Source: Chinchilla lanigera (taxonomy: Eukaryota > Chordata > Mammalia > Rodentia > Chinchillidae). From it: a DNA stretch of 64,000 nucleotides. Position 1 is the stretch's first letter, and each line of letters starts with the position of its first letter. Below, piece after piece: positions 1 to 11,697 of this stretch. The notes under the pieces were generated by a model that ran no database searches, was not told the origin of the DNA, and was given only the letters and a program-made list of their open reading frames with translations. The DNA is taken from the NCBI RefSeq assembly GCF_000276665.1, contig NW_004955405.1, positions 16,535,262-16,599,261 of the forward strand, in the 5' to 3' direction. A program made the translations under genes and the position numbers.

Positions 1-1131
1 CCTGATTTTTAAAAGGCTAATGAGAAAGCTTCAAAAATAAACCTTCTGTGACTTGTAAATTGTTAGTTTGAAGAAAAGTAATTGCATTTATTTTCTGGTA
101 TTTTTATACAATTAATATTTAAACCAAGAATCTCATATGCTGGAGGAGTTGTGAATGTATTGACATAGAGTTAAATGTCTCCCAGAATAAGAGGCTATTG
201 ATGTGTGAAAATTCCCTGCCCCCAGACCTAATCCTTTTGGAGTTTTATCAGATAAGCCCCAGGTAGTTCTGTTAGCGATAAGCCTCAGGCACTTATATTT
301 CTATCAGGAGCTATTTGGATCTGGCTCAGAGAATCTTGTGTGGGTGCTCTGAAGGGTATGCTGAGAGGACAAAAATGCTCTGTGAGTTTGTAGCTGTTCT
401 TTATTTATTGTTCTCCATGACAGTTATTCTATTTTATGATTCTCCCTATATTCCTCAGACTTCCCAGGCAGTGGTGGTTGTGGTGATTTTGCTGTTGTGG
501 CTCTTGCTTTTAATATAGTCTCACTGATTTTGAGTCTAAAATAACCTACTTAGATAACAAGTACACATTTAAATTAAAATATTCACACAGCAGTAAATGG
601 TTATTTTCTACAATATGCCCAGTTCAATTTCATCATAAAGTTCTGTAATAGACTTGTAAATGATTTCATATTCTAATTTTTTTCTTTTTGTGCTACATTC
701 TCTTTTCTATAGCAGGTAAATGGTAGGAAAAATGAAGAAATTAGTATTTTGCTGTTTGCACAACACATTTTCAATTTCCTTGGGAAGGCACACCCCTAGT
801 AGTGGAAATTTTAGCATGTTCTATGGCCATCATAAGTCAAATACCTTCCAATATTTCAAAGTTCATTGAATCAAAGTCAGTGAATTCCTCATGAAATGTT
901 TATTTTTTTCACCTTATATTTGTTTAAGCATATTAAATTTGTCACTTCCTTGTTTTTCTTTAAAACATGTATTGTTTAAGACTTGGGATTAATGTGTGGG
1001 ATAGATACAAATTATAATTTCATTAGTCTTTAGATAACTAGATCATTTTTAATCCTATTTTTAATGTAACATATGTATAGTTTTGTCCATGTTCTTCACT
1101 TTTTGAGAATAAAGAATATTTCCTAAACCAA
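1..1131. other. Unassigned AT-rich DNA
   Basis: I see no gene, RNA or recognisable repeat in this stretch. The short plus-strand frame at 315-518 has no domain, ends in a hydrophobic run from low-complexity GTGGTTGTGG-type sequence, and is best read as chance. Confidence 0.5.
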
Positions 1132-1571
1132 CAGTTCTGAAGGTTTGATCTGGGAGCTCTCAGAGGTCCGCAAAATCTTTCTGGGGTCTATGAAATCCAA
1201 CAAATCTATGTGAGGCTAGAATTAGCTTTATATACTGTAGTGAAAACAGTGTTTCACAAAAAAATGTACCTGGATTGCATGAAGCCAGACAATAAAAAGA
1301 TTTATAAAGGTGTAGGTGTCACTCTTCTAATGATTTGCTTTTGGAAAAAATTGATATGACATACAACACACATGCTTATTTTTTTAACAGATAGTGACTA
1401 TCTTATTGTTATTTTAAATGAATTGATGAATATTTAAAAATGGGTCTTAGTTTTAGTTCCTCATATGGAAACATTGGGTATGTAACCTACATAAACAAAA
1501 GATTACCATGGCCCTTGGTACATTTTAAAAGTCTGCAGGAATTTTAAGATGGAAAATTGAGAAGAACCTGC
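1132..1571 (+). mobile_element. hAT-type DNA transposon remnant
   Basis: The left end resembles a hAT terminal inverted repeat (cagttctgaaggtttgatct). It is followed by a 'ggggtctatgaaatccaac'-like segment and later by an AT-rich 3' region of the kind seen in ancient mammalian hAT copies related to the source of domesticated ZBED-type genes. The segment around 1285-1335 looks like the degraded C-terminal end of a transposase reading frame followed by its 3' tail. No open frame survives. The right end near 1571 is approximate and I found no clear 8-bp duplication, as expected for a very old copy. The family name needs a repeat-library search. Confidence 0.55.
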
Positions 1572-2521
1572 CTTGCACTCCTTTTGTAACAATACTTAAG
1601 CGTGCCTTTCCCTGAATGGTTTGCTTTGAACTGCAGCACTTGAGCAATGGAGACTATAACAGCGCTTTCAATTCAGTGCCTGACATTATGTGAGAAAACA
1701 GTATTGTTTTCTGATATGTTTCTGGAACGTTTGACTGATTTAAAGGGTGGTAGTTGGGGTTGAGAGGCTGCTGCAGTTTGTAATCTGGTGAAGTCATCAA
1801 ACAGTAAAAGGAACGGAATGACAAGGGCACGGCACTACCCAGCTTTACCAAATCTAATTTTTAAAAATATTTACTTTAAATACTTTTCAAGCCAGGATAC
1901 TTTCTTATTCTCAAAGGGAATCACGTCTGGAGTTCAGTATTTATCATCTTCAATGTGTATTTTATTCTACTGTTATACATATGTATTACAAAGACACGGT
2001 TTAATATCTTGAGGTGTTTTAAATTTCAATTAAAACGTTAAATGATTTTTTTTTCATTCAATATTATGTTCCAGAGATGTACCCATGTTATCATTTGTAA
2101 TTTATTTTTGCTATCCGTTAATGCTGTCTTGTATGATCAGATCGCAGTGTATATCTCAGTCTGAAGATGGACATTTAGTATTTCTAGCTTTATGGCTTTC
2201 ATAAAATTCTGAAATTATCATTTTTTAGTAAGTTTGCTTGTGTACATGTGTGATTTTTCTCTAGAAAAATGTTGAAAAGTGGAATTTCTAATGAAGGTTA
2301 CAGTCACCTTTGACACAAATATACATTGTAAAGCATAAACAAACCAAACACATGCACTCTACAGTAAGCACACAGTAACACAACTGTGACACAGTCCAAC
2401 AGACACATGAGCTGCTTCCTCAGTTTGTTCACCTCTACAAATGTTTGCAATGTGAGCTCTGTTTGTATCCGTGAAAGTTCACAACTCAAATGTTGATAAG
2501 TTGGGGACTTAACTGTATCAT
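1572..2521. other. Unassigned AT-rich DNA
   Basis: No gene or repeat is recognised. Short frames at 1654-1851 (minus), 1788-2012 (plus) and 2304-2489 (minus) lack motifs and overlap each other on opposite strands. Confidence 0.5.
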
Positions 2522-3277
2522 ATTAGTTTCCTACTGTGACTATAAAATTCTGATTTATATTATATTCTGATTTAGTGGTGTAAAATAACACAGATTTGTT
2601 ATCTTACAGTTTTAGAGATCAGAAGGGTCTGGGTCATATAATCAAGGTGTCGATTGCACTGTTCTTTTTGGAGTTTGGAAATGCCATTTTCTCCCTTTTT
2701 AAGCTTCTGGATGCCACCTGGGTTCCTTTTTAGAGCCAGCAGTGTAGTATCTCAAGTCTCCCTTTGGCAGTGGCCTTCCTACCTTTTCACTCTTAGAAGG
2801 ACCCTTGTGATTTATCAGACTCACTAACTGATCTCATCATTTCAAATCTGTAACTTATCAAAGTTGCAAAGTCCCCTTTTCCTGTATGTCTTAGTTACTT
2901 TTCTTTTTGCTGAGACAAAATACCCGATACCCAAAGTTAAAAGAGGAAAGGTTTATTTGGCTCACAGGTATCTGGTCAGAGTTGGCTGGTTCCAAGGCAG
3001 GGTGGCACGATGGAGAGGCGTCACAGAGGAGAAACAGTTCATGCCTTTAGGACAAGTAGCACTCACACCCAGGGTGGGGCAGCCTTAATCCCAGCATCAT
3101 GCGCTGCAGATCCAGCTACTACTTCTTTATTATCCAAAAAGGCCACCTATGACTGCATGAGGCTTTGAGGGAACATCTAGATACAAGTCATAACACTGTG
3201 CAATGTAATTTATTCATACATTTTAAGTATTAGGACATGGGCAGTTTTGAGAGGCCGTTATTCTGTCTCCCAGAATA
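2522..3277 (-). mobile_element. MLT1-type MaLR LTR, split by a younger LTR
   Basis: The sequence follows the antisense pattern of an ancient MLT1-like LTR: 'ttagtttcctactgtgac', a 'taaaataacacagatttgtt' core, an 'aatcaaggtgtcg' block and a 'ttgcaaagtccccttttcctg' block. The pattern resumes beyond 3195 with 'taggacatgggcagttttgaga' and ends near 'ctgtctcccagaatac'. The break at 2887-3195 is a younger LTR. Subfamily assignment is from remembered consensus shape and was not searched. Confidence 0.6.
2887..3195 (-). mobile_element. Solo MaLR-type LTR nested in an older LTR
   Basis: The LTR reads TG...CA, from 'tgtcttagttac' on the left to 'gtcataaca' on the right. It carries the hallmark 'aaagaggaaaggtttattt' and 'ggctcaca' blocks seen in several other LTRs of this window, including 4194-4592 on the other strand. 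Flanking pentamers ctgta (2882-2886) and ctgtg (3196-3200) match at 4 of 5 positions, consistent with a 5-bp retroviral-type target duplication. The insertion splits the MLT1-type LTR and so is younger than it. Confidence 0.75.
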
Positions 3278-4193
3278 CAAATATCTTAAACCTTTTTAGA
3301 TGGTAAGACATTGCTCTTCAAAATTATTTTACCAAGCTTTTCTTCTGCTAGCAATGCAGGAATCAGTGTACTTTGTCAACATTTGTTTTTTTCAGACTTT
3401 AATACTGTATTCTTTTTAGAAATAGTTTGTTTTACTTATTATCTGTAACACCAAAAATCTTTTTATTAGTATATTACCATATTTTATAATCACTCTTTTT
3501 TTTTTTTTACATTGTACTCTACCACCATGGAAATAGAGTTGGATTGTTTGGGAGGAGAATATTCACTTTTATTTCTTCTCACTCCCAGAGCCTGTGTGAT
3601 CTTTCAGTTTCTTTCTGAGATTAACATTTTACTAGCCAGAAATGTGTAGCCTCAACTGCAAACTGAAAAACAATCATCAAAATGTAAAGTAAAACCTATC
3701 ATAGATTTAACAGTAATTGAAGCTAATCCAAAGATCAGCAGACTACTTGTGAATATAATAGTATTCTTGATAAGACCGTATATCCTTGGGAATTTAAAAT
3801 ATATGCATATTTTTAGAATTGCTATAATCAGGCATGATTATAGCAAGAACTTGTTGCCTTTTGCTTTTATTTAGCAAGCACTCTCCTGAACTGCCTGATT
3901 TCATGTAAACATTATTTCCACAATTTCTCTGGCACTTCCTATAGTCTCTTACCTGATTTCCCTTTCTTTAATATCATATACCATCTGTCCAATCCATATA
4001 TAGCCCAGGAATCAGACTTGTCTCCCAAACATCCCTTTAGGAAAATCCCCCTACAGATGCTCCTAACAGATTTCATAACCTTTCTTCACCCATAGATCTC
4101 CTTGAGAACTTGAAGACAGTTGCAGATCGTCTCCAGTGTGTACGCGCATAGTTGCTAAACACAGAAAATGTAATCACAGACTCAGAGTGTTCA
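3278..4193. other. Unassigned AT-rich DNA
   Basis: No gene or confident repeat is visible. There is a T11 run near 3496 and a few LINE-like AT-rich patches that I cannot assign. Confidence 0.5.
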
Positions 4194-4592
4194 TGTTATG
4201 GTTTGTGTCTGGATGTCCCCTCAAAGCCTCATGCAGTTATGGAGGCAGGCTTTTGGGAGGTAGCTGAATCTAGTTTGGGTGATTGATTCATAGTGCAATG
4301 CTGGGATTAAGAGTGGGTGACTACTGGATCAGTTCACTGACTGGATTGGCACTGCCCTACTCCTAGTAGTCTGGATATGAAGAGGACAGGAAGAAGCTTG
4401 TTTGCTCTCCTCTTGTTGCTTTTGCTGTCTTCTGCTGCCACAAACTATTGTCCGCTTCCATGCCCCACCTTGCCTTGGAGCCAGCCAATTATAGACTGAA
4501 GCCTCTACAAACTGTGAGCTAAATAAACCTTTCCTTCTCTAACTTTGGGGGTCAGGTATTTTGTCTCAGCAATGAAAAAAGTAACTAACACA
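4194..4592 (+). mobile_element. Near-complete solo MaLR LTR
   Basis: The LTR begins 'tgttatggtttgtgtctgga' and ends 'gtaactaacaca'. Near its 3' end are a 'gtgagctaaataaacc' block containing an AATAAA polyadenylation signal (about 4520-4530) and a 'ggtattttgtctcagcaatg' block, both typical of MaLR LTRs. Pentamers gttca (4189-4193) and gttta (4593-4597) flank it and match at 4 of 5 positions. No internal retroviral sequence adjoins it, so it is a solo LTR. It is the only LTR of this group on the plus strand here. Confidence 0.8.
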
Positions 4593-4669
4593 GTTTAGAT
4601 TTCCACACACATAGTTTATGTCTTCCAAATAAGAACATCTGATTTGTAGAATAAAGACTAAACATTAGT

Positions 4670-4900
4670 TTACACTGGGTGCCCTTTGTGATCTGACCCT
4701 TAGGTACTTTTCTGTCCAGATTAAATTCCCTCTCCTGTATCATGCATAAATATTCCACTACTTGAAATTCTTCAAACATACCATGCTCTTATCACTTCAA
4801 GTAAGCTATGAGATTTTAGCTGCAGGAACTTGACATCTATTTCTTGATGTCTGATATGCACTTTAATAGAATATTGTTTATGCCTCTGCCAAATGCTTTA
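4670..4900 (+). mobile_element. Probable L2 LINE fragment
   Basis: 'gccctttgtgatctgaccctt' followed by 'ttccctctcctgtatcatg' and 'catgctcttatcacttca' resembles the 3' part of the ancient L2 LINE in sense orientation. It is strongly diverged and its ends are approximate. Confidence 0.4.
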
Positions 4901-5243
4901 GAGAGCTCTCTGTGATTCTTTGTCCTTGTTTTGGTCTTAGGTATCACTCTCAGCTTTGAAAACTATCATGAGCACACCTCTGGGCAAGGGAAGACTATTG
5001 ATTCCATAAAATGTAAAAACTTTGGGGTGGTTCTTTGCTTTTAAAAATCCTACTTTTTGATTGCTTACAGAATTCTACAAGTCCTGCCTTTCTAGGTGCC
5101 TGACGGTAAGATAAGTGAGAACCCGTGTTTTTAGTGGTAATGAAACTGGGCTGATAACCAGATAAACAGTGTTAATCAGCAGCCTCCTGGTTATAAGTTT
5201 TAGAAAATATATTGAACATTGTTTGAGTACAGGTCTCTTGGTC

Positions 5244-5617
5244 TGTGTTATGTTGCTGTTACAGAATACCATGGACAGGGTGATTTATAAAGAAAAATTT
5301 ATTTAGTTCATTAACCTAAAGTGGAGGAGCCCAAGAACATGGTACTGGAAATGCTCAGCTTCTGGGGAGGGCCTTCTTGTTCATAACATACAAGACAGGA
5401 AAGAGGGTGACAACAAAATGGAGCAAAGGCAACAGAACTTGATTTTATAGCAGTCCTTTCCACTGAGAACAAACTCACTCTTGTGAGGATGTAATCCCTT
5501 CAGAAGGGACAGACATTCTGACATAAACACCTATCACTGGTCACACCTCCCAGCCCTGCTACCCTGGGATTAAGATTCCAACATGTGAACTTTTGTGCAG
5601 TACCTCAAGCCATAGCA
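5244..5617 (-). mobile_element. MaLR-type LTR (THE1/MST/MLT-like)
   Basis: The antisense LTR pattern is clear: 'tgttgctgttacagaatacc', 'ttataaagaaaaatttattta', 'gattttatagcagtcctttc', 'aacaaactcactcttgtgag' and a right end 'caagccatagca'. These blocks belong to the MaLR group, but differ enough from the LTR at 4194-4592 to suggest another subfamily. The short minus-strand frame at 5075-5272 that runs into its edge is not a gene. Confidence 0.7.
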
Positions 5618-5800
5618 AGGGATGCTTTTTTGAAATCCCTGTAACCATGTAAATCTCATCATATATGCATCAATCTGGGTTATAGCACCATTTTTTCTGT
5701 GACTACCCTGGCCATGTCCTTCTTTTTGAGTTGTCTTTTCTTTAGAATATTTTCTTTCATAAGAAAATGGCTGCCCAGTCCTACACCACTTACCCTATAT

Positions 5801-5992
5801 CAGTGGTGGTGAACCCAGGGCATGTGTGGTGTTTGTTTTTCTTTTAAGACAAAAGATGTTAATGTGTGATTTGTTTTTTCTAAACTAAAGCCTCAGTATT
5901 TGGGTTTAATTGCAGTGTTGGCACTTTGCAATAAGCAAGTGAGTTTTGGGTTGTAGTTTGGGCACTCACTTTTAAAAGGTTTGCCATCACTG
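5801..5992 (+). mobile_element. hAT-superfamily MITE with perfect 8-bp duplication
   Basis: This 192-bp element has terminal inverted repeats: 'cagtggtggtgaaccca' on the left and, on the right, 'aggtttgccatcactg', whose complement starts 'cagtgatggcaaacct'. It is flanked on both sides by the identical octamer ccctatat (5793-5800 and 5993-6000), the 8-bp target-site duplication typical of hAT transposases. It has no coding capacity, so it is a nonautonomous copy mobilised in trans. The inner sequence includes 'ggcactttgcaataagcaag' and 'gttttgggttgtagtttggg'. It resembles hAT elements of the kind linked to horizontal transfer in tetrapods, but I cannot name the family without a search. Confidence 0.85.
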
Positions 5993-6000
5993 CCCTATAT

Positions 6001-7609
6001 CATACTATTTTAAAGTACAGAGTATATCCTTTCTTAACCCTAGAACAAGAACCTTGGGATTAACTTTGCTTAGAACAACTAAGACCATATGACAATTCCT
6101 GTGACTAAGAGAATCCCATGTACTATATCGCATATCTCAGGATCACTTTTCATAAACAAATGTAGCACATTGAAAGATGAATGTCTGGTCAAAAAATGCT
6201 CAGGAGCACAGATTCTTCATGCATTGTATCTGGATTTGTAACATTTAGATAAACGTTTGATTGAACAAAGAAGCACATGAATAGTTTAAGGCCATATATT
6301 TTATGGCAGATTCTTACTTCTCTCATCTGAAAAGTGGGTCATATAATATTTACCCCTGAGTGTTCTGAGTGACAAGAGATGTGTAAAACCTGACATTTTT
6401 TGTACTTTAAGGTTAATATGTTAGCTTGCTGCAATTCATGTTGGCTGGCAAAAGACTAAGACTTCTGATCAAATATTAAGAACCTTACCGCTCAGATCAA
6501 TAGCAATAGCAGGATTATTAGCACCTGCCCTGGTTCTCAGGACTCTGCTCCCACTGGATGGTGCAGAAGTGATACTGACACATGCAGTAGCTTGCTCTCT
6601 AAAAAAGAGCACCGGCCCATCCTAGGGAAACTGAATCTCTTATAACAATATACTCTAAGCAAACATGCCTGACCTTTGCTTTGAACAGAAACATTTTCTT
6701 TATCATATTGGACAGTAAATAAACATGTCTTTTGTTTTAGAGAGACATGCTGTTTCTGTCTTCCCAGGCTATTTTCTTCACAAACATCCTTAAGAAGATA
6801 GTTTAGAACAAAGATAGTTAGTGCTTCTCTTTGCAGGACATGTATAATTGCTAGGGACCCCTGGAAAATTATATTCCAGGACTATCCACACCTTACTTTT
6901 ATGCCATCTTGGCTTCTGGAGAATTTCCCTATCAATATGTGTTTCCATTGGGCACTGTAATTAATCTGGCTGGCAGAAGCTGAACCAAATCTGTTTAATT
7001 TGTCTCATACAGCATTTAATTAAGGCTTTTATCAATAAGATTCCAAGAGGCATGAGGAAGCTAACTTCACCCCCCAGGGTTCCAACCATGTTTTCAGGAT
7101 CCCAAACCTAGGTAACAGAACAAACCCCTCAGATATCAAGATCTGTCTGAGGAGACCTGATGGTTTTTTCCTCTCAGTGTCTGTGATAACTTTTCCACTT
7201 GGTTTAAGGCATTAATTCAGGAACAGCAGTATATATTAGTGATATTAAGTGCTTTACTTTGGATCAAAATAAGGAAGTTTGGAGTGGTGAGTTGAGATTC
7301 TCCTGAATGTCTTGTCCAGTGTTGGGATTTGTCATTGATCATTTCAGCTAAAGTGAGGAACAAATTTCATATTGCCTTTCTCATTAGATGGTTGCCATTA
7401 TAGGGAAACCTGGCCATAGGTGTGCATATATAATAAGTCAGTTATCCCTATGCAGATCTCCCCCATGTAATAAGGGTAACCTGATTTTAGATGTATATCT
7501 ACCATGGTCTAAGGTTATATGATCTGTTGTGGTGTTTTTGTAAACCTTAAAACTGGCTGTAGCTTACCACCTTTCACAGAACCTATGGATCTCTATGTGA
7601 TATGTGACC
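6001..7609. other. Mostly unassigned DNA, one weak MIR
   Basis: No gene is seen. 'ctcatctgaaaagtgggtca' at about 6320-6400 resembles a minus-strand MIR core, weakly. The remainder has no recognised repeat or structured RNA. Confidence 0.45.
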
Positions 7610-8016
7610 TTTGTCCATCTTTCTAGCTTTATTTTACCCTAAGATTCCCCTCATTCTTTTCACTCTTTAAACCCCTACTTTGATCATGTTCACTTTGGCT
7701 ACTTGGCCCTTATACAAGCTGAACCCTGCTCATGTGAAATGCCCTGCCCCCAAGCTCAACCTAAGTACCAGATTTGCTTTTCTTATCCAGTCTTCACTAT
7801 CATATTGAACTATATCTCATACTTTTGAGGTGTCCCATATTGCACCAAAGCACTCACCACAGTGTTGTGTATAGCTACTAGTGATTTCATTCGCGTCCAA
7901 TCTTTGCAAAACTGTATGCTCTGTGATGGCTGAAAATGCACGTGTTTCTGCTCTCCACTATTCCCTGCACAACGCCTGGGAAGTTGTCAGTAAATACTTA
8001 TGAAGTGAATTTATTA
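7610..8016 (+). mobile_element. L2 LINE 3' end
   Basis: The order of blocks fits the sense 3' end of L2: 'tgaaatgccctgccccc', 'gcactcaccacagtgttgtg', 'tgtatgctctgtgatggctg', and a terminal 'cagtaaatacttatgaagtg'. It is old and diverged, with no coding potential. Confidence 0.6.
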
Positions 8017-8207
8017 ATGTACTTAAAATTAAGTGTTTGCAAAAGATAGTAATATCAAGCCTTTGAGGACTCCTCCTTTATGCTTCAGAGGTAATTCAAT
8101 ATACAGTGCTTGGCTGAGGCTTGCTTCCCTGGGAAGGAAGATCCAGCAGTAAGACACCAAATAAAAATGCAGGATAGCAAAGGAAGCAGCAAGTCAGGTA
8201 GACCAGA

Positions 8208-8284
8208 ACAAAACAAAACAAAACAAAACAAAACAAAACAAAACAAAACAAAACAAAACAAAACAAAACAAAACAACCCCCCCC
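8208..8284. repeat. (AAAAC)n microsatellite with a C-run
   Basis: About thirteen tandem AAAAC units run to roughly 8275 and are followed by about nine C residues. The pentamer is translatable in both directions because neither strand yields a stop in some frames. It therefore produces artefactual frames of repeating Phe-Cys-Phe-Val-Leu (minus) and Asn-Lys-Thr-Lys-Gln (plus), which are not genes. Confidence 0.95.
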
Positions 8285-8844
8285 AAAATAACAGCATTAA
8301 AGCACTGGGAAAACATACCTGGAGACTAAAGAGGGTGGCATTAGATTACCTGAAATTAGCAGCAGTATACCAAATGGGTAGGCAGCGATTAATCAAGGGG
8401 TGACATAATTCATAACTAAACCTCAGGCTGCTAAGAAGTCTTAAAAATCATTCAAAAACCCAGAGTATAGAGAACGATATTACATAATTCTATTTCTCAA
8501 TTAGTTTCTGAAGGGTGGGAAAGGCCTCAAGGTGATGGCTGTGTGTCTTTTCAGTAAAATGAAGACTAGTGATACTGTTCTTGTGCGGCTGCTGAAATAT
8601 ATGTGACTGGAAGTTGATTTGTTTTAATTTCACTTGTACTTTATTTAAGTTTTGCATTGGATTAGTTCACTGAGTTCTTGAAACAGCAGTTATTTCTCTG
8701 CTTGGACGAAAGCTGCTTGAAGTTAGCTACTCTTGTTACTCTCTGTTATCTCATTTACCGAGCAGTGTCTGGGATGTCCCGAGGAGGAATCCCGTGAATG
8801 TGCCCAGGTGAGCCTTACAGAGAGACTCCTTCACTTCCACAAAA
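8285..8844. other. Unassigned DNA
   Basis: No gene or confident repeat is visible between the microsatellite and the MIR. Confidence 0.45.
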
Positions 8845-9018
8845 CTCTGCCTCTTCTTGCTGTATAACTTTGGGTGTCTACTGAACCTCTCTTAGCTTCA
8901 GTTTCCTCCTGGGGAGACGAAGGTGCAGAAGATTCTTGCAAAAACTACATGAGATAGTGTTCTACGAAGCATTTAGGAAATACCTGGTGAATACTTAGTC
9001 CTCAGTCAGTGTTATAGG
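8845..9018 (-). mobile_element. MIR SINE
   Basis: The antisense MIR order is visible: 'gctgtataactttgggtgtc', 'gaacctctcttagcttcagt', 'ttcctcctggggagac', 'catgagatagtgtt', then 'gaaatacctggtgaatactt'. It is a tRNA-derived, long-inactive mammalian SINE. Confidence 0.7.
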
Positions 9019-9789
9019 AGCCTGGCAATCTTAAAAGCAGGCGGAACATGAATAGCTGCATGTAACTGAAGTTGGGAGAGTCACCTGGGCTTTTTTCCTT
9101 TTAATGGTGAGTTAGGGTCTCGGAGTCCTATTTATGGATTTCTGTGCTCCAGAAACTCCTTGGAATTTTAAACTCTTCCTATCCAGATGGCCAGTGAATA
9201 AAAAGAAACTATGTGGGATCAAACTCACAGTTGTAAGGGCCAAGTCTAGCAGTGATGTAATTCCATTTCCTACTTGCTATAAGCCAGAAATCAGTCACAG
9301 TCTCACACTGATGCAAGAAGACTGGAATACTAGATTCCTCGGTGCCCAGAAATGGTATGAGGAACTTACATAAAAGATTTGATTACTGATTACCAAATAT
9401 TATTTATGGTCAGCGTGAAATAATATGTTTGCTGCCTTTAAACTAGTTTTATTAATACCCATATTGTTGTTATTTTCATTATGTTTATTTTTACAAATTG
9501 CCTGGTATGACCACATTCTGTGTACGGGTAGATTCAGTCTGACAGGTGGAAAACCAGTGGGAAAGGTTGCAGAGACAAGGGAGCTGTCTCTAAACACACA
9601 CCATGAGGTTGTTGATGCTGTTTTATGTCTTGGAAGCCATATGAACTGCAGAAAAACTTCTTTATGGTATCTACTGATTTCTCATTGAATTCCCCTTTGA
9701 TTTAATTGAATGTTTAGGTAGATTCTGTTCCTGGCATTAATAATTTCCAAGAGCTCAATATTTGACTTTTGAATTATAGTTAACCTAAA

Positions 9790-9792
<3 letters not shown>
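9019..9792. other. Unassigned DNA with chance frames
   Basis: Overlapping frames at 9134-9373 (plus), 9400-9597 (minus) and 9425-9688 (plus) show no domain, no splice-consistent context and no start context of note. I regard them as chance. Confidence 0.45.

Positions 9793-9828
<36 letters not shown>
9793..9828. repeat. (AT)18 microsatellite
   Basis: Eighteen uninterrupted AT units. This is likely polymorphic and can extrude as a cruciform. Confidence 0.97.
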
Positions 9829-9830
<2 letters not shown>

Positions 9831-10609
9831 CTGTATTATAAACTTTTACTATTTATTTCTGCAGACTCCTGTTCCATAGGTCAAACATTATCTCCAGTCT
9901 ACCAAGTAAAGGTACTTAATTCCTACATGAATTAAATTGACCATGCTGGTTTCACACATTATTTTCAGTCATTCTTTATTTTAATCCACTTGATAAAGAG
10001 GGTTTTGGGTTACCCAAGCTATGAAAGAAATGTTCATGAGTGTCCTCCTTATTGCTTTTAAACCTCAGAGACAGTCAGATGCAACTCCGTTAAGCCTAGG
10101 ATATTTAATAACTTGCACACTCCAAGCATAAGAACATATGAAACAAGTAGGACAATGACAGTTTAAGTAGGACATTTCCTTTCTAAACATTGTGAAGTAG
10201 CAGCATCAGACTGAGTCATAATGGAACTAAAACTGTGCTCATATAGCCTCAACTTTATGTTCATTTTTAGAATTTTTTAAAAAGATGTATAATGATTGGC
10301 TGGGTTACCTTTCATTTATATCAAGTAATTGCCTTGTAAATCATCAAAAGCATCCATGCTAACGGACAGTTAGATTTATATGCAAGAGGCTTGCATCTGG
10401 TTTACAAGGTTATGTTTATAACCTTATGGGTTTATCCCATATTTGGGTCGTACACTTTTTTATTGATATCACCCCTTGTTGGGAACTGGGGACAAAAGAA
10501 ATTTCAGGGCTTTTATGTTTATCTTTCCTGACTTTAGGAAGCTTTAAACCTGAATATTAAAATTTAAATATGCCTACTAGATGTTTCTTTGTTAAGGGTT
10601 ATGATATTA
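9829..10609. other. Unassigned AT-rich DNA
   Basis: No gene or repeat is recognised here. Confidence 0.45.
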
Positions 10610-10990
10610 AGATTAAATCCCCACATTATTCAATATAACTTCTCTCTCTGTCCCATTGTCTTCGTATTATCTTTCCCCCAAATTATGGTTTTTCCTTTGC
10701 TTTACATCTATCCATTTCCTACTCCTCCACTCCCCCATGCCTCTGGTAACCACTTTGTGTCCTATCTTCCTTTTTTTGTTGTTGTTTTTTTAGCTTCAGC
10801 ATATGAGATCATACAGTACTTTTCCTTCTGTGTCTGGCTTATGTCACTTAGCATAATGTCCTCCAGATTCATCCATGTTGTAGCAAATGAAAAATATTCT
10901 ATTGTAAATATATGCCACAGTTTCTTTATTCATTCGTATGTCAATGAACACTACAGGTGATTCTGTGCCTGGATGTTATTTTTTTCTTTT

Positions 10991-11071
10991 TCCTGTTGTG
11001 ATGCTGGGGATTGAACCCAGGACCTAAAATATGCTAGACAAGTATTCTGCCATTGAATGAACTCCCTAGGC
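10991..11071 (-). mobile_element. Old ID-type tRNA-derived SINE
   Basis: 'atgctggggattgaacccag' followed by 'tgctagacaagtattctgcc' and 'gaactccctaggc' is the complement of a tRNA-derived SINE with its B-box region. It is diverged and interrupts the old L1. Confidence 0.65.
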
Positions 11072-11532
11072 TATTTTAAGTGTATCCTCAGAAGGGTTAC
11101 TGTATCTTTCTGAGTAGTAAAAGGATTAGTACAATATTGTCATATAGTAGTTCTATTTTTAATTTCCTTAGGAACCTTTACATTGTTTTCCATAATGGCT
11201 GTGCCAATTTACACTTGCACCAATAGTGTACAAAAATTCCCTTTCCTTCACACACTCACCACTTGTTATCTGTATTGGTCAGCTTTCCTGTCACTGCAAC
11301 ACAGTATCTGGCACCACAATTTAAAGGAAGAAAGGTTTAATTTAGCTCATGCTGTTGGGAAATGAAGGCAGATCTGCTTGGTCAGCAGACAGAAATCTCA
11401 TGGCAGACGGGCATATCAGAGCAAAGCCTTTTAGTTCATGGCACGTGGGAAGCAAAGCAAAGGGACTTTGCAGTGAAGAATAGGCAGGGGACCAGAGACC
11501 CAAGGTCACACCTCCACACCTCCATGACTCTA

Positions 11533-11645
11533 GGGCTGGGGGTATAGCTCAGCAGCATAAGTGCCTGCCTGGCAAGCAAAGGTCCTGAGTTCGATTCCTG
11601 GTATCAAAAAAAAAAAAAAAACCAAAACAGCAAACAAGCTTTACA
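11533..11645 (+). mobile_element. ID-type SINE with 16-bp target duplication
   Basis: A tRNA-like head ('gggctgggggtatagctcag', A-box region; 'ggtcctgagttcgattcc', B box) is followed by an A-rich tail. The flanks 'cacacctccatgactc' (11515-11530) and 'cacacttccatgactc' (11646-11661) form a duplication with one mismatch, proving L1-style retrotransposition into the MaLR LTR. Confidence 0.9.
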
Positions 11646-11697
11646 CACACTTCCATGACTCACCCTAGAACGTGTTTGACTGATCTGCTATGTGTTT

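Noticed and set aside
8085..8403. Two overlapping frames of repeating Phe-Cys-Phe-Val-Leu and Asn-Lys-Thr-Lys-Gln
   Set aside because: They are translations of the (AAAAC)n microsatellite on the two strands.
10589..10960. A 123-codon plus-strand hydrophobic frame
   Set aside because: It is the reverse strand of an old L1 3' region.
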